DNA of 64,000 nucleotides. Source: an uncultured Clostridia bacterium (GTDB lineage Bacteria; Bacillota; Clostridia; Oscillospirales; Acutalibacteraceae). The stretch lies in NCBI GenBank assembly GCA_947166625.1, contig CAMVEX010000008.1:1-64000 (forward strand), written 5' to 3'. Position numbers and translations under genes: made by a program. Shown one piece after another: positions 52,060-60,985 of the stretch (positions are counted from its first letter, which is position 1; each line of letters starts with the position of its first letter). The notes under the pieces are model-generated. The model had not been told where the DNA came from. It saw only the letters and a program-made list of their open reading frames with translations, and did not search any database.

Positions 52060-52809
52060 ATGAAAGGCTTGATAATTAAAGATCTTTACTGCCTCAAAAA
52101 GCAGTTTGTCACCTTCGCTTTTATAATTTCGGGCGTTGTCGCGGTCGCGATCATGTTTGTGTTAAGCGAGAGATTCGGAAATCTCAGATTTGCGGTCTCC
52201 GATATGGAAGCCGCCGGATTTGATATAGCTTCCGTTATCAAAACCGCCGTGATGTTTTTTATGCTTCTTCCCCTCGTATGCACCGGAAATATCGCCGATT
52301 CATTTGCCTATGACAAAGCGGCTTCATTCTATAAAACAGGGGCTTCATTGCCCGTCTCAACGGGGAAAAGAGTGCTCTCAAAATTCGTGACGGCAATGCT
52401 TTTTATCGCTGTAGGGCTTGCGGTCGATATCGCGATGGCGGCGGTTATATCATCGGTATCGGATGTCATTATTCTTGTAAGATGCGCCGGAGCCCTCATC
52501 TCTCTCGCCTCATGTATGATGATATATACTTCGCTCGTAATCACACTCAGCTACGCGGGTGTATCATCTGTTTATTCAACCTTTTTGCCTCTTGCTGCGG
52601 CGGCAGTCATCATTCTCGCATTCAAAGCGAAGGATATTATAACAGCGCTGATAAACGATGATTTCGGCAGTATGGGAAGAATTGCCCGGGCGGTTATAAA
52701 TTTAACGGAAACGCGCCCGTATTATTTCTTGCTCGCCGCAGCAGTAACAGCCGCCGTATGCTTTGCCGTATCAATACGGCTGGCTGAGAGAAAGAGAGGT
52801 GTCGCCTGA
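52060..52809 (+). CDS. ABC-2 type transporter permease
   Basis: 249 aa, about six membrane helices: FVTFAFIISGVVAVAIMFVL, VIKTAVMFFMLLPLVCTGNI, VTAMLFIAVGLAVDIAMAAV, CAGALISLASCMMIYTSLV, a further helix near ~190 and PYYFLLAAAVTAAVCFAVSI. Begins with MKGLIIKDLYCLKKQ, typical of ABC-2/YtrC-type permeases. GGAGGTAAT precedes the ATG. The stop overlaps the next start (TGATG). Confidence 0.88.
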   Translation: MKGLIIKDLYCLKKQFVTFAFIISGVVAVAIMFVLSERFGNLRFAVSDMEAAGFDIASVIKTAVMFFMLLPLVCTGNIADSFAYDKAASFYKTGASLPVSTGKRVLSKFVTAMLFIAVGLAVDIAMAAVISSVSDVIILVRCAGALISLASCMMIYTSLVITLSYAGVSSVYSTFLPLAAAAVIILAFKAKDIITALINDDFGSMGRIARAVINLTETRPYYFLLAAAVTAAVCFAVSIRLAERKRGVA

Positions 52810-53579
52810 TGGGCGGAATGCTCTATAAAGATTTTACGGCCGTAAAAGGCAAAAGGATTCTGATAATCCTGTCAGCCGCAACGCTGGTTTTCCTGATTTT
52901 GCGCTTTGCGTTTCCGGGCTCGGATTTGAGTGAAACAGCGAAAGGCACAGCATCATTTGAATTCAGCGGAGATTTCTTCCTGTGGGCGCTTCCGCTTTTG
53001 GAAGCGACGGTGTTTTTCGGCCTTCCGTCGGTATTGATCAAGGGGCTCATCGCTCAGGATGAGAAAAACAAAATAATGGCTTTCACAAAATCACTTCCGT
53101 TCGGAAAAAGCAGTTATATCGCCTCCAAATATGTCTTTTTGGGTGTTACGGTTTATGCGGCGCTGTCTGTTTCGATAATCTGGTGTGAAATTTATTTTTC
53201 GCGCTCGGGAGACAACGGTTTTTCGGATATTGTGGAAACTCTACGCTCATTTTTGATTATCCTTGCAAGCGCATCGCTTCTTATCTCCGGAATCGAACTG
53301 CCGTTTTTCCTCTCCCTCGGGAGCAGAAGGGCGGTCGGTGTGAAAACCGCCGTGCTTGAATTGCTTTTTCTCTTTGTAATAGGTTGGTTCTTTTTCGGAA
53401 ATCTCGATGTGTTTGAGAATTTAGATATTTTTAAGCTGACGGAGTGGGCACAAAATCATGAATTTGAGATAAATATTATGGTCGTTCTCTGCCCTGTCAT
53501 CGCTTTGACTCTGTATTTTCTCTCTTACAAGCTGACCTGCTTGATAAACAGAAACAGGGAGGCGGATATTGATGGATAA
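52809..53579 (+). CDS. Second ABC-2 type transporter permease
   Basis: 256 aa, six or so helices. Opens MGGMLYKDFTAVKGKRILII, the usual permease start. Other segments: WALPLLEATVFFGLPSVLI, YVFLGVTVYAALSVSIIW, LIILASASLLISGIELPFFL and INIMVVLCPVIALTLYFLSY. It probably forms a heterodimer with the preceding permease. Its end overlaps the next gene's ATG by a few bases, so all four genes are translationally linked. Confidence 0.88.
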   Translation: MGGMLYKDFTAVKGKRILIILSAATLVFLILRFAFPGSDLSETAKGTASFEFSGDFFLWALPLLEATVFFGLPSVLIKGLIAQDEKNKIMAFTKSLPFGKSSYIASKYVFLGVTVYAALSVSIIWCEIYFSRSGDNGFSDIVETLRSFLIILASASLLISGIELPFFLSLGSRRAVGVKTAVLELLFLFVIGWFFFGNLDVFENLDIFKLTEWAQNHEFEINIMVVLCPVIALTLYFLSYKLTCLINRNREADIDG

Positions 53580-54486
53580 CAATCAAAGAAAAGCCGAAAT
53601 AAAGAGTCTGCTGATCTATCTCGGGATCACCTTTGCCGTTTCATGGGCGATGTTTTTCCTGTTCCTTATCTCCGGAAACAGATTATTCGATGAGAGCGGC
53701 GGAATGAGCGGAGTAGGCAATCTTATCTGCACTTTCGGTATGCTCTGCCCTGCGGCAGGCGCAATCATTACAAGATCCATAACAAAAGAGGGTCACAGCC
53801 TCAGCGGTGAAAACTCGCTGATGCTCGGCATAGACCTGAAAAACGGGAAAATCGTCTTTTATTTAATTGCCGTTTTTCTGCCGTGGATTTATACAGAGCT
53901 CGGGAATCTCCTTAAAATTATCATTCAGCCGGGCTGCTTTGACAGAGAATTTTTCAAAACTGCCGTTTCCGATATCCGCGGCGCGTATATGTTCCCGCTG
54001 ATGGCATTCGTCTCCGGAGTGTTTTTCTCCATTGGCGGGCTCGGCGAGGAACTCGGCTGGCGAGGCTATATGATGCCGAAGCTTACAGACCTCTTTGGCT
54101 TTACAAAATCTGCGATTATCGGCGGGATCATTTGGGGAATATGGCACTGGCCTCTTACTTATGCGGGGCATAATTTCGGGACGGACTATAAAGGATACCC
54201 CTGGGCGGGCTTTGCGGGGATGGTGTTTCTCTGTGTGATCATGGGGATTATGCTGAGTTTTGTGACCCTGAAAACCGGCTCAGTCTGGCCCGCGGCAATA
54301 ATGCACGCGGTAAACAACGCCTCCCCCTCGATTTTGCAGTTTTTCATCAATCCCGAAAAAGTCAAAGGGATGATGAGCAACAGCGCGGTGTCATTTTTTA
54401 TTCACTTCATTCCTCTTATGATAATATCCGTTTTTGTTTGCATTGCCCAAAACCGCAAAATAAAATCACCGAAAAAGCGCAAGTGA
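53572..54486 (+). CDS. CPBP-family intramembrane metalloprotease
   Basis: 304 aa from ATG 53572. About eight membrane helices. The CPBP (CAAX/Abi) catalytic motifs are present: FSIGGLGEELGWRGYMMPKL (EExxxR type, EELGWRGY, ~160) and ggIIWGIWHWPLTY (FxxxH-like WHxP, ~190). The C-terminal TLKTGSVWPAAIMHAVNNAS supplies a final His. Family members cleave membrane substrates or protect against bacteriocins. Here the gene closes an ABC exporter operon, which fits self-protection or peptide processing; inference. Confidence 0.86.
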   Translation: MDNNQRKAEIKSLLIYLGITFAVSWAMFFLFLISGNRLFDESGGMSGVGNLICTFGMLCPAAGAIITRSITKEGHSLSGENSLMLGIDLKNGKIVFYLIAVFLPWIYTELGNLLKIIIQPGCFDREFFKTAVSDIRGAYMFPLMAFVSGVFFSIGGLGEELGWRGYMMPKLTDLFGFTKSAIIGGIIWGIWHWPLTYAGHNFGTDYKGYPWAGFAGMVFLCVIMGIMLSFVTLKTGSVWPAAIMHAVNNASPSILQFFINPEKVKGMMSNSAVSFFIHFIPLMIISVFVCIAQNRKIKSPKKRK

Positions 54487-54532
54487 AAACCGGATATGTT
54501 TTCATATAAACAATTTTCCGATCAAAAACACT

Positions 54533-54565
54533 AACCCGGACCGATTTAACAAATCGGTCCGGGTT
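54533..54565. terminator. Terminator between convergent CPBP and hypA transcripts
   Basis: AACCCGGACCGATTT-AAC-AAATCGGTCCGGGTT, a perfect 15-bp stem. Confidence 0.85.
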
Positions 54566-54593
54566 CATATATTGATATTTGCTTACGGGAATT

Positions 54594-54962
54594 TTATTCC
54601 TCTGTTTCCTCCTGCTCAAACACGGCGGAAATATCTTTGATGATCACCTGATCGCCTGTTAAAAGATATGTTTCCGGGCTGCCGCAGTGGGGGCATTTTT
54701 TGCCGTATTCGGTCGTGCGGTAGGTTTCGCCGCAGGCGCGGCAATAGGTCCTGCCCTCGATTATTATCATTTCAAGCTCGGCTTCACGGAGATATTCCGT
54801 CTTTTTTTTAGCCCAGTTGAAAGCGTCGAGAAACAGCTCCGGCACGATGGTGCTCACTTCGCCTATTTCCATCGTGATCCCGGCGACCGATTGAGCTTTG
54901 TTTTCGGCGGCGATTTTATCCACCTGCTCAACGACATTCATTACTATACCGAGTTCGTGCAT
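54594..54962 (-). CDS. hypA: HypA-family nickel/zinc metallochaperone
   Basis: 122 aa from ATG 54962. The track's 10-residue extension lies in the upstream coding tail. The N-terminus MHELGIVMNVVEQV keeps the essential Ni-binding MHE start. The zinc-binding half has CRACG...CPHCGSPETYLL (two CxxC pairs, ~75-105), and DQVIIKDISAV ends the fold. HypA passes nickel to HypB during [NiFe]-hydrogenase (or urease) maturation. It lies 5 bp past the Fe-S oxidoreductase gene, last in the operon. No hydrogenase subunits or HypC-F genes are in this window. Confidence 0.92.
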   Translation of the reverse strand: MHELGIVMNVVEQVDKIAAENKAQSVAGITMEIGEVSTIVPELFLDAFNWAKKKTEYLREAELEMIIIEGRTYCRACGETYRTTEYGKKCPHCGSPETYLLTGDQVIIKDISAVFEQEETEE

Positions 54963-54967
54963 AATTC

Positions 54968-57826
54968 TCAGCCCTTTTGAGCTCTTTTCCACTCTTTGCG
55001 CTTCTCACGCATGATCTTTGCCTCTTCGGAGCCGGAATTTGCGATGATCTTACCGAGCCTTGAAATCTCATATTTCATAAGGCCCGTGACCTTATCCTCG
55101 GCTACGCGCATATCGGAGCATTTGGGATTGTCTCTGACAAGGTGGATGGCGTCAAACTGACATTTTGTGGTACACAGACCGCAGCCGATACACAGATTCG
55201 GGTCAACATAAGAGGCGCCGCACGAGAGACATCTTGCGGTTTCGGTCTTGACCTGCTCCTCGGTGAGGGTGAGGTGAAGATCCTTATATGACATTCTGTG
55301 GTCTTCGGAATCATCCATACCCGCTTCCTGCCTGCCGGCTTTGTCATAATCGGGGAAGGATATATCGTCTTTATCGAGAGGAGTGTAGGCGCGCCTGTTT
55401 CTGCCGATAGTCATATCGGCTTTGGGTCTTACGAAGCGGTGAAGGCTTTCCGCCGCCTCGTGGCCTGCCGCAATGGCGTCTATAACGAATTTGGGGCCCG
55501 TGTAAACATCGCCGCCCACAAATATATCTTCCTCAGCGGTCTGATAGGTGAATTTATCGGCTACGGGATAGTTGCCGTGCCAGAATTCGACCTTTGTTCC
55601 TTCGAGAAGCTTGCCCCATTCAATGGTCTGACCTATGGCGAATACTATCTTATCCGCCTTGACCTCGATAGTATCGTTTTCATCATATTCGGGGGCAAAT
55701 TTACCGTTTGCGTCATAGACGGAGACACAGCGCTTGAATACGATCCCGGTTACCTTGCCCGAATCATCGGTGAGCACCTCTTTGGGACCCCAGCCGTTGC
55801 AGATCTCGATATCCTCCTCAAGGGTCTCGGCTATCTCCTGCTTGGTGGCGGGCATAATATCGCGGGATTCGAGAGAAAACATTTTTACGCTTGAGGCTTT
55901 GAGACGGTGAGCGTTTCTCGCGCAGTCAACCGCGACATTGCCGCCGCCGACGACCACTACATCGCCGGTGAAGTCTTCTCTCTTCTCATAGCTCTTGCGC
56001 AGATAAGAAACGGCGATATCGGTGCCTTCGGCGTCATCATTCGCCACACCGGGGCGTCTGCCGCCCTGGCAGCCGATGGCGATATAAAATGCCTTGTAGC
56101 CCTGCTTGCGAAGCTCATCAATGGTGACGTCCTCGCCGACATTGACGCCGCATTTGATCTCGACGCCGAGCTTGCGTAAAACATCTATCTCAGCCTCGAT
56201 AACATCCTTTTCGAGCTTGTAGCTCGGGATGCCGTAGGTGAGCATACCGCCGGGAGCGGGATTCTTTTCAAATACCGTGGGTGTATAGCCCATTTCCGCA
56301 AGATAATATGCGGCGGAAAGGCCTGCGGGGCCGCCGCCTATAATGGCTATCTTATCATCCCATTTGCCGTAAACGGACTGGACCGTCTTTTCGGGTACAT
56401 AGCGGTCTTCGCTTCTGAGCTCGAGGTCGGCAACGAATTTTTTAACTGCGTCAATTGAAACGGGAGAATCCACAAGGCCTCTCGTGCAGGCGTCTTCGCA
56501 TCTCTTGTTGCAGACGCGGCCGCAGACCGAGGGGAAGGGATTTTCCGTCTTTATCATAGCGAGAGCCTCGCGGTATTTACCGTCACGCGCGAGCTTGAGA
56601 TAAGCCTGAATGGGCACATGTGCGGGGCAGGCAGCCTTACACGGAGCGCTTCCCTGAGAATATGTGTTTGACATCACCTTGGTGTCGCGGTAATTCTCAT
56701 CCCAGGCGTATTCGCCCCAGCGCACCTTATCGGGAAGAATGGCGTGCTTATACTTAACGGGGGAGCCGTCTTTCTTACAGAGCTTCTGGCCGAGCTTGAC
56801 AGCGCCTGCCGGGCAGATTTCGACACACTTGCCGCAGGCGACGCATTTTTCACGGTCAACCTTTGAAGTGTATGCGCTTCTTGAAAGATAGGGGGTATTA
56901 AAGAGCATCGAAGTCCTGAGCGCGTTGCAGATACGGACATTGCAGTTGCAAATATCGAAAATCTTGTTTTCGCCGTCGATATTCGTTATCTGATGGACAT
57001 AGCCGTTCTTTTCCGCGAGCTCAAATATCTCGAGCGCACGCTCCTTGGTGATATAATGGGCGCGGTGAGTTTCAACGGCATAATCCGCCATATCGCCGAG
57101 CTGGACGCACCAATCGTTGCAGTCATCGGTACAGCCCTCGTCGAGCATCGCTCTCGATGCTCTGCACGAGCAGATACCGGCGGCGATGTGGCCGTCATAT
57201 TTCTCGAGCCAGTATGAAATCTTTTCGAGAGAAATGGCTTCCTGCTGAGCGTTTATCGCCTGCTCAACGGGGATAACGTGCATGCCTATGCCCATACCGC
57301 CGGGGGCGACCATGTGGGTAATGCCGGCAAGAGGAATGTAGGTCATTCTCTCAAAAAAGCTTGTTACCGCGGGATTCTTTTCGATACGGTCAAGCGAGGA
57401 GTTGAAAAGCTCCGCCGAGCCGGGCACGAAGAAGGGCAGCCTGTATCTCTTGATTTTGGGAGCATCCTTTATCGGATGATCGTCTTTGAGATTATGAGTG
57501 TAGTTGTCGCCGTAATCATATTCGATGATACCGATGACGGACATCTGCTCGTAGATCTCTTCAAGATGCTTCGGATCAACGCCCTTGTGAAGCTTGATAA
57601 GATCATCAAGAGTGTAATGTTTGCGAAGTTTCATCTTGTTGCACAGATCCACCATTTCGGGGGTAAGGACCTCGCGAAGACCCCAGTATTCGGGATCGTC
57701 GGCGGTAACTCCGCCGATTTTATGGACCACGACGTCGGTGATTTTTTTACCGAGCTTTATGTAGTTTTTCTGAACGTCTTTTTCATTCTGATATTTGCTT
57801 TTTACGGCTTTGCTTTGTGGAAGCAT
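54968..57826 (-). CDS. Large Fe-S/FAD oxidoreductase (GltD-like pyridine nucleotide enzyme)
   Basis: 952 aa. Domain order: an N-terminal ~320-residue region unlike GltD, with a Cys-rich segment (AAGICSCRASRAML, then CTDDCNDWC, ~215-240); a 4Fe-4S ferredoxin motif CVACGKCVEICPAG (~326-340); a dihydropyrimidine-dehydrogenase-type Fe-S domain (CKAACPAHVPIQAYLKLA, SVCGRVCNKRCEDACTRG, ~400-460); an FAD/NAD(P) domain (IAIIGGGPAGLSAAYYLAEM, ~490, and GDVVVVGGGNVAVDCARNA, ~620); and a C-terminal CIGCGLCTTKCQFDA (~895). It probably moves electrons between NAD(P)H and ferredoxin-like carriers. GTGAGGTGAAT precedes the ATG. It is between hypB and hypA; the partner enzyme is unknown. Confidence 0.85.
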   Translation of the reverse strand: MLPQSKAVKSKYQNEKDVQKNYIKLGKKITDVVVHKIGGVTADDPEYWGLREVLTPEMVDLCNKMKLRKHYTLDDLIKLHKGVDPKHLEEIYEQMSVIGIIEYDYGDNYTHNLKDDHPIKDAPKIKRYRLPFFVPGSAELFNSSLDRIEKNPAVTSFFERMTYIPLAGITHMVAPGGMGIGMHVIPVEQAINAQQEAISLEKISYWLEKYDGHIAAGICSCRASRAMLDEGCTDDCNDWCVQLGDMADYAVETHRAHYITKERALEIFELAEKNGYVHQITNIDGENKIFDICNCNVRICNALRTSMLFNTPYLSRSAYTSKVDREKCVACGKCVEICPAGAVKLGQKLCKKDGSPVKYKHAILPDKVRWGEYAWDENYRDTKVMSNTYSQGSAPCKAACPAHVPIQAYLKLARDGKYREALAMIKTENPFPSVCGRVCNKRCEDACTRGLVDSPVSIDAVKKFVADLELRSEDRYVPEKTVQSVYGKWDDKIAIIGGGPAGLSAAYYLAEMGYTPTVFEKNPAPGGMLTYGIPSYKLEKDVIEAEIDVLRKLGVEIKCGVNVGEDVTIDELRKQGYKAFYIAIGCQGGRRPGVANDDAEGTDIAVSYLRKSYEKREDFTGDVVVVGGGNVAVDCARNAHRLKASSVKMFSLESRDIMPATKQEIAETLEEDIEICNGWGPKEVLTDDSGKVTGIVFKRCVSVYDANGKFAPEYDENDTIEVKADKIVFAIGQTIEWGKLLEGTKVEFWHGNYPVADKFTYQTAEEDIFVGGDVYTGPKFVIDAIAAGHEAAESLHRFVRPKADMTIGRNRRAYTPLDKDDISFPDYDKAGRQEAGMDDSEDHRMSYKDLHLTLTEEQVKTETARCLSCGASYVDPNLCIGCGLCTTKCQFDAIHLVRDNPKCSDMRVAEDKVTGLMKYEISRLGKIIANSGSEEAKIMREKRKEWKRAQKG

Positions 57827-57830
57827 ATAT

Positions 57831-58493
57831 TCACCTCACGGATAGTTTGCGGATAAACCAGTTTATCAGTTCATCCATATTTTCGCCGGTTTTTGCGGAA
57901 ACAGCAATAACCGAGGCGCCGGCGTTCCTTGCTTTGATATATTCTCTGCATTCCGCCATATCGAATCTGAAATAGGGCAGAGCGTCGATCTTGCTGATAA
58001 CGGCGAGCTCGCTCTTTTCAAAAACGAGCGGATATTTGAGCGGCTTGTCGTTGCCCTCCGGCACGGAGAGGATGACCATATCAACGGTCGCCCCCGTGTC
58101 ATATTCGGCGGGGCAGACGAGGTTGCCCACATTCTCGAGGAATATGAGATCGAGCCCTTCGCCGAGCTCCGAGAGCCCCTGACGGGTCATATCCGCGTCA
58201 AGATGGCACATACCGCCGGTATGGAGCTGGACGGAGCGGACCCCCGTTTTTTCCGCAACGGTCACCGCGTCCTTATCGGAATCTATATCCGCCTCCATCA
58301 CGCCTATGTTGAAGGAATCCTTCAGGGCGTTGATGAGAGCGACGAGAAGGGTCGTTTTCCCGCTGCCGGGCGACGACATGACGTTAACGAGGCAGGTGCC
58401 CTTTTTGCGAAGCTCATCACGGAGCATCGCGGCACGGGCGTCATTATCCTCAAATACGCTTTTTTGCAAAAGAATCGTTTTAACCTGCTGCAT
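57831..58493 (-). CDS. hypB: HypB nickel-incorporation GTPase (copy 1)
   Basis: 220 aa from ATG 58493; a TTG 6 bp upstream is an alternative. P-loop NVMSSPGSGKTTLLVAL (~40-50), EADIDSDKDA (switch region), NVGNLVCPAEYDTGATVDMV with the metal-binding Cys (VCPAEYDTGA, ~126-135), and the guanine-specificity region AVISKIDALPYF (SKxD, ~175). No His-rich N-terminal nickel store. It supplies nickel for metallocentre assembly using GTP-driven dimerisation. It lies between the flavoprotein gene (stop at 58500) and the Fe-S oxidoreductase gene (4 bp). Confidence 0.93.
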   Translation of the reverse strand: MQQVKTILLQKSVFEDNDARAAMLRDELRKKGTCLVNVMSSPGSGKTTLLVALINALKDSFNIGVMEADIDSDKDAVTVAEKTGVRSVQLHTGGMCHLDADMTRQGLSELGEGLDLIFLENVGNLVCPAEYDTGATVDMVILSVPEGNDKPLKYPLVFEKSELAVISKIDALPYFRFDMAECREYIKARNAGASVIAVSAKTGENMDELINWFIRKLSVR

Positions 58494-58499
58494 AGTCAA

Positions 58500-59957
58500 T
58501 CAAAAGAATCTGCCGATGATATCTTTACTCGCGGCGCAGGTGTCTTCCATATCGCCGAAGGAGATTATCTCACCCGCGTAATAGGTGTTGAGGTTGCCCT
58601 GGAGGGCTTCAAGCCTGTCATACCAGCCGTCTGCATAATCCTTGGAGGAAACGTGCGGGCAGTAGTAAACTTCCTGAGCGAAGAGCTTCTCTTTGATGGG
58701 GAAGCCGACCTTCTTCATATCCTCATCCATGGTCTTCATCACGGTATCATAATCGACATCGGGTGTGCCGGTATGGTTTGCGAGGGCATAGACGGTCGCG
58801 GGGCAGTCTCTGTCAAGATGCTGCCATCTGTTGTAATAAACCATTGCGTGGCCGAGCCTTTCGGGCACCATATTATCGACCATATAGCCTGAGATGTTGG
58901 GGCTCTTGCCGGGCTCGAAGGTGGCGATATAATCGCAGTATCTTTCGTGAATGATCTTGCCGAAGAGCTCTTTTTCCTCTGCGGTGGCGTCGGCGTAATC
59001 CTTGAAATAATCGAGAGGAGTGGTGACGATGAGTTTATCGAAGGTCTCGGTGGATTCCTCGCCGTTTTTCCTTACGGTCACATTCACCTTGCCGTCGGGG
59101 CGCTCGACCTTGACTACCTCTGTTTCAAGCACTGCGGGGTGCTTGAGCTTCTTATTGACGCACTCATAGATCTCCTGAGTGCCGTCCTGCCAGGTCCAGA
59201 GCTTCATGTTGACGAATTCGAGAGCGGTGGTAACGTCGAGATATTTCATTACGAGCGCGGCGGGGATCTCATCAAAGAAGCCGTAGCCGAATGAGGTGAA
59301 GGGGGCGATCCAGATCCTCTGAACTTCCTCTACTCCGTTGAGCTTGCAAAATTCAGAGAAGGGCAGAGCAAGATCTTTGAGATTCGGGTTTGTGCCTTTG
59401 ATATAGTTGGGGAACGAAGTCTCTTTTGTGGCGCCGCAGTAGCCGTCAACGCCCTTGGAAATTCCGTAATATTCGCCCTTCGCAACGCCGATATGGCCGT
59501 AGCAGTCATAGCCGGCATATTTGGTCTTCATAAGCTCGTTGAGCTTTTTCATCTGCTTTTTGAGTTTGAGCAGCTTGAGGGTCTTTTTTATTGAAAAATT
59601 GACTTTGGGCTCAAAGGGATGATCCACGGTTCCGTCAAGATTGCGGAATTCTCTTCTCATATTGGGCTCGCCCTTTTTGAAATCGGGGCCCTTGTGATAA
59701 TAGCCGCCGAATTCTTCCATCTCGCTGACCGCGTGATAGGTGATGGCGCCCATGATAGCGCCGGTCTCGAAGCTTCTCTCTTCCTCAACGCCGTTGTGCT
59801 TGACCTTGAGTTTGGGTGACCAGCATTTGCCGCCGACTTTGTTGAGCTTCTCATAGATCACATAGTCGGAGTACCCCTTCTTTTCGAGATACATTGCGCA
59901 GGAAAGACCTGCGGGGCCCGCGCCGATGATACAGATTTTTTCGTTTTTGTCAGCCAT
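58500..59957 (-). CDS. FAD-dependent amine-oxidase-like protein
   Basis: 485 aa. FAD Rossmann motif KICIIGAGPAGLSCAMYLEK (GxGxxG, ~8-14), followed by the second ribose-contact region YVIYEKLNKVGGKCWSPKLK, typical of amine-oxidase/protoporphyrinogen-oxidase-type flavoproteins. Near the C-terminus AYYAGEIISFGDMEDTCAAS (as NTYYAGEIISFGDMEDT) holds the FAD-closing GG/E-D motif. The middle contains SFGYGFFDEIPAALVMKYLD and other bulky segments of unknown role. There is no metal motif. GAGGAGATTGTCACA precedes the ATG. It stands between the two hypB genes, so its function is probably linked to them, but the substrate is unknown. Confidence 0.85.
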   Translation of the reverse strand: MADKNEKICIIGAGPAGLSCAMYLEKKGYSDYVIYEKLNKVGGKCWSPKLKVKHNGVEEERSFETGAIMGAITYHAVSEMEEFGGYYHKGPDFKKGEPNMRREFRNLDGTVDHPFEPKVNFSIKKTLKLLKLKKQMKKLNELMKTKYAGYDCYGHIGVAKGEYYGISKGVDGYCGATKETSFPNYIKGTNPNLKDLALPFSEFCKLNGVEEVQRIWIAPFTSFGYGFFDEIPAALVMKYLDVTTALEFVNMKLWTWQDGTQEIYECVNKKLKHPAVLETEVVKVERPDGKVNVTVRKNGEESTETFDKLIVTTPLDYFKDYADATAEEKELFGKIIHERYCDYIATFEPGKSPNISGYMVDNMVPERLGHAMVYYNRWQHLDRDCPATVYALANHTGTPDVDYDTVMKTMDEDMKKVGFPIKEKLFAQEVYYCPHVSSKDYADGWYDRLEALQGNLNTYYAGEIISFGDMEDTCAASKDIIGRFF

Positions 59958-59978
59958 TGTGACAATCTCCTCTCTATT

Positions 59979-60647
59979 TTAATCCTCACGGATTTTTTTG
60001 ATTGCTTTATTTCTGATGAATTGCTCCAGAGCGTCGATGCCCTCCGAGCTCACGGCGGATGTAAAAAAGATTTCCGCCTTTTCATTGCGCTTTCTTATAT
60101 TTTTTACGGCGTTTTCACGGCTGAAATCAAAGATTCCGGCAACGTCGAGCTTTGTGACGGCAACTGCATTTGCCACCTCAAACATAAGCGGATATTTGAG
60201 CGGCTTGTCGTCGCCCTCGGGCACGCTCAGCAGCACCAAATTCATATCTGCGCCCGTGTCGAATTCGGCGGGGCAGACGAGATTGCCCACATTCTCGAGG
60301 AATATGAGATCGAGCCCGTCGGTGCCGAGCGCCTCAAGCGCCTCAAGCGACATCTGGCAGGTTATGTGGCACGCGCCCGCGGTGTGGATCTGGATCACTT
60401 TCGCACCCGTCTCGCGCTCTATGGTGAGAGCGTCTTTATCCGAATCGAGATCGGCCTCGATAACGCCGATTTTGAAATCATCCGACAGGCGGGGGATCAG
60501 CTTTGAGAGAACGGTGGTCTTGCCCGCGCCGGGGGATGACATCAGATTGACATAAAAAATGCCCCCGTCATCAAGCAGAGCGCGAACTTCTTTTGCCCGT
60601 TCATTGTTTCGGGATATGATATCCTCTTTAATAGTAAAAATTTCCAT
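59979..60647 (-). CDS. hypB: HypB nickel-incorporation GTPase (copy 2)
   Basis: 222 aa from ATG 60647 (MEIFTIKEDIISRNNERAKE). The track's 103-residue extension crosses the promoter and is rejected. P-loop YVNLMSSPGAGKTTVLSKL, EADLDSDKDALTI, VGNLVCPAEFDTGADMNL with the metal Cys, VAVTKLDVAGIF (TKxD). Same length as copy 1, but clearly diverged, so not a recent duplication. No Shine-Dalgarno sequence: a consensus promoter's -10 ends 6 nt before the ATG, so the mRNA is probably leaderless. First gene of the operon. Confidence 0.92.
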   Translation of the reverse strand: MEIFTIKEDIISRNNERAKEVRALLDDGGIFYVNLMSSPGAGKTTVLSKLIPRLSDDFKIGVIEADLDSDKDALTIERETGAKVIQIHTAGACHITCQMSLEALEALGTDGLDLIFLENVGNLVCPAEFDTGADMNLVLLSVPEGDDKPLKYPLMFEVANAVAVTKLDVAGIFDFSRENAVKNIRKRNEKAEIFFTSAVSSEGIDALEQFIRNKAIKKIRED

Positions 60648-60653
60648 AAGGTT

Positions 60654-60682
60654 ATTATATAAAAATCTGAATAAAAAGTCAA
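60654..60682 (-). promoter_or_regulatory. Promoter of the hypB/flavoprotein operon (leaderless)
   Basis: Minus strand TTGACT (60682-60677), 17-bp spacer, TATAAT (60659-60654). The expected transcription start, 7 nt on, coincides with the A of ATG 60647. Confidence 0.78.
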
Positions 60683-60735
60683 CATAATGCCGAAAAATAA
60701 AAAACGGGAATTTGCGGCAGGCGGCAGGATTTCTA

Positions 60736-60764
60736 TTGATAATCGGATGAATTATTGGTATAAT
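60736..60764 (+). promoter_or_regulatory. Promoter of the zinc-ribbon/MBL genes
   Basis: TTGATA (60736-60741), 17-bp spacer, TATAAT (60759-60764). It lies inside the longer track ORF starting at 60687, which argues for a downstream start. Confidence 0.72.
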
Positions 60765-60794
60765 TTTATATATTCCGATCCCGCGTTTGTCGGG

Positions 60795-60932
60795 ATGGAT
60801 CCGCCCGCTGATCTTGAGCGAATGTACAGCGGCGCGAATGACAAGTATTGCAGGCAATGCGGAGCGAAACGGGAGAATAACGCGAAATTCTGCCCCGAAT
60901 GCGGAGCAAAATTCGATCGGGACAAGCGGTGA
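60795..60932 (+). CDS. Small zinc-ribbon protein
   Basis: 45 aa from ATG 60795, or 36 aa from ATG 60822; the track start at 60687 is upstream of the promoter. The C-terminus is a zinc ribbon, KYCRQCGAKRENNAKFCPEC then GAKFD (two CxxC pairs), like that at the N-terminus of the gene at 449. It is preceded by a strong promoter, and MBL-fold gene follows after 53 bp. It may be a small metal- or partner-binding protein, or a truncated relic. Ribosome binding site weak. Confidence 0.5.
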   Translation: MDPPADLERMYSGANDKYCRQCGAKRENNAKFCPECGAKFDRDKR

Positions 60933-60985
60933 ATTGAATATTATCGCCGTAAACAAAAAAACGAAAGGGAAGCGTAACGGACTCT

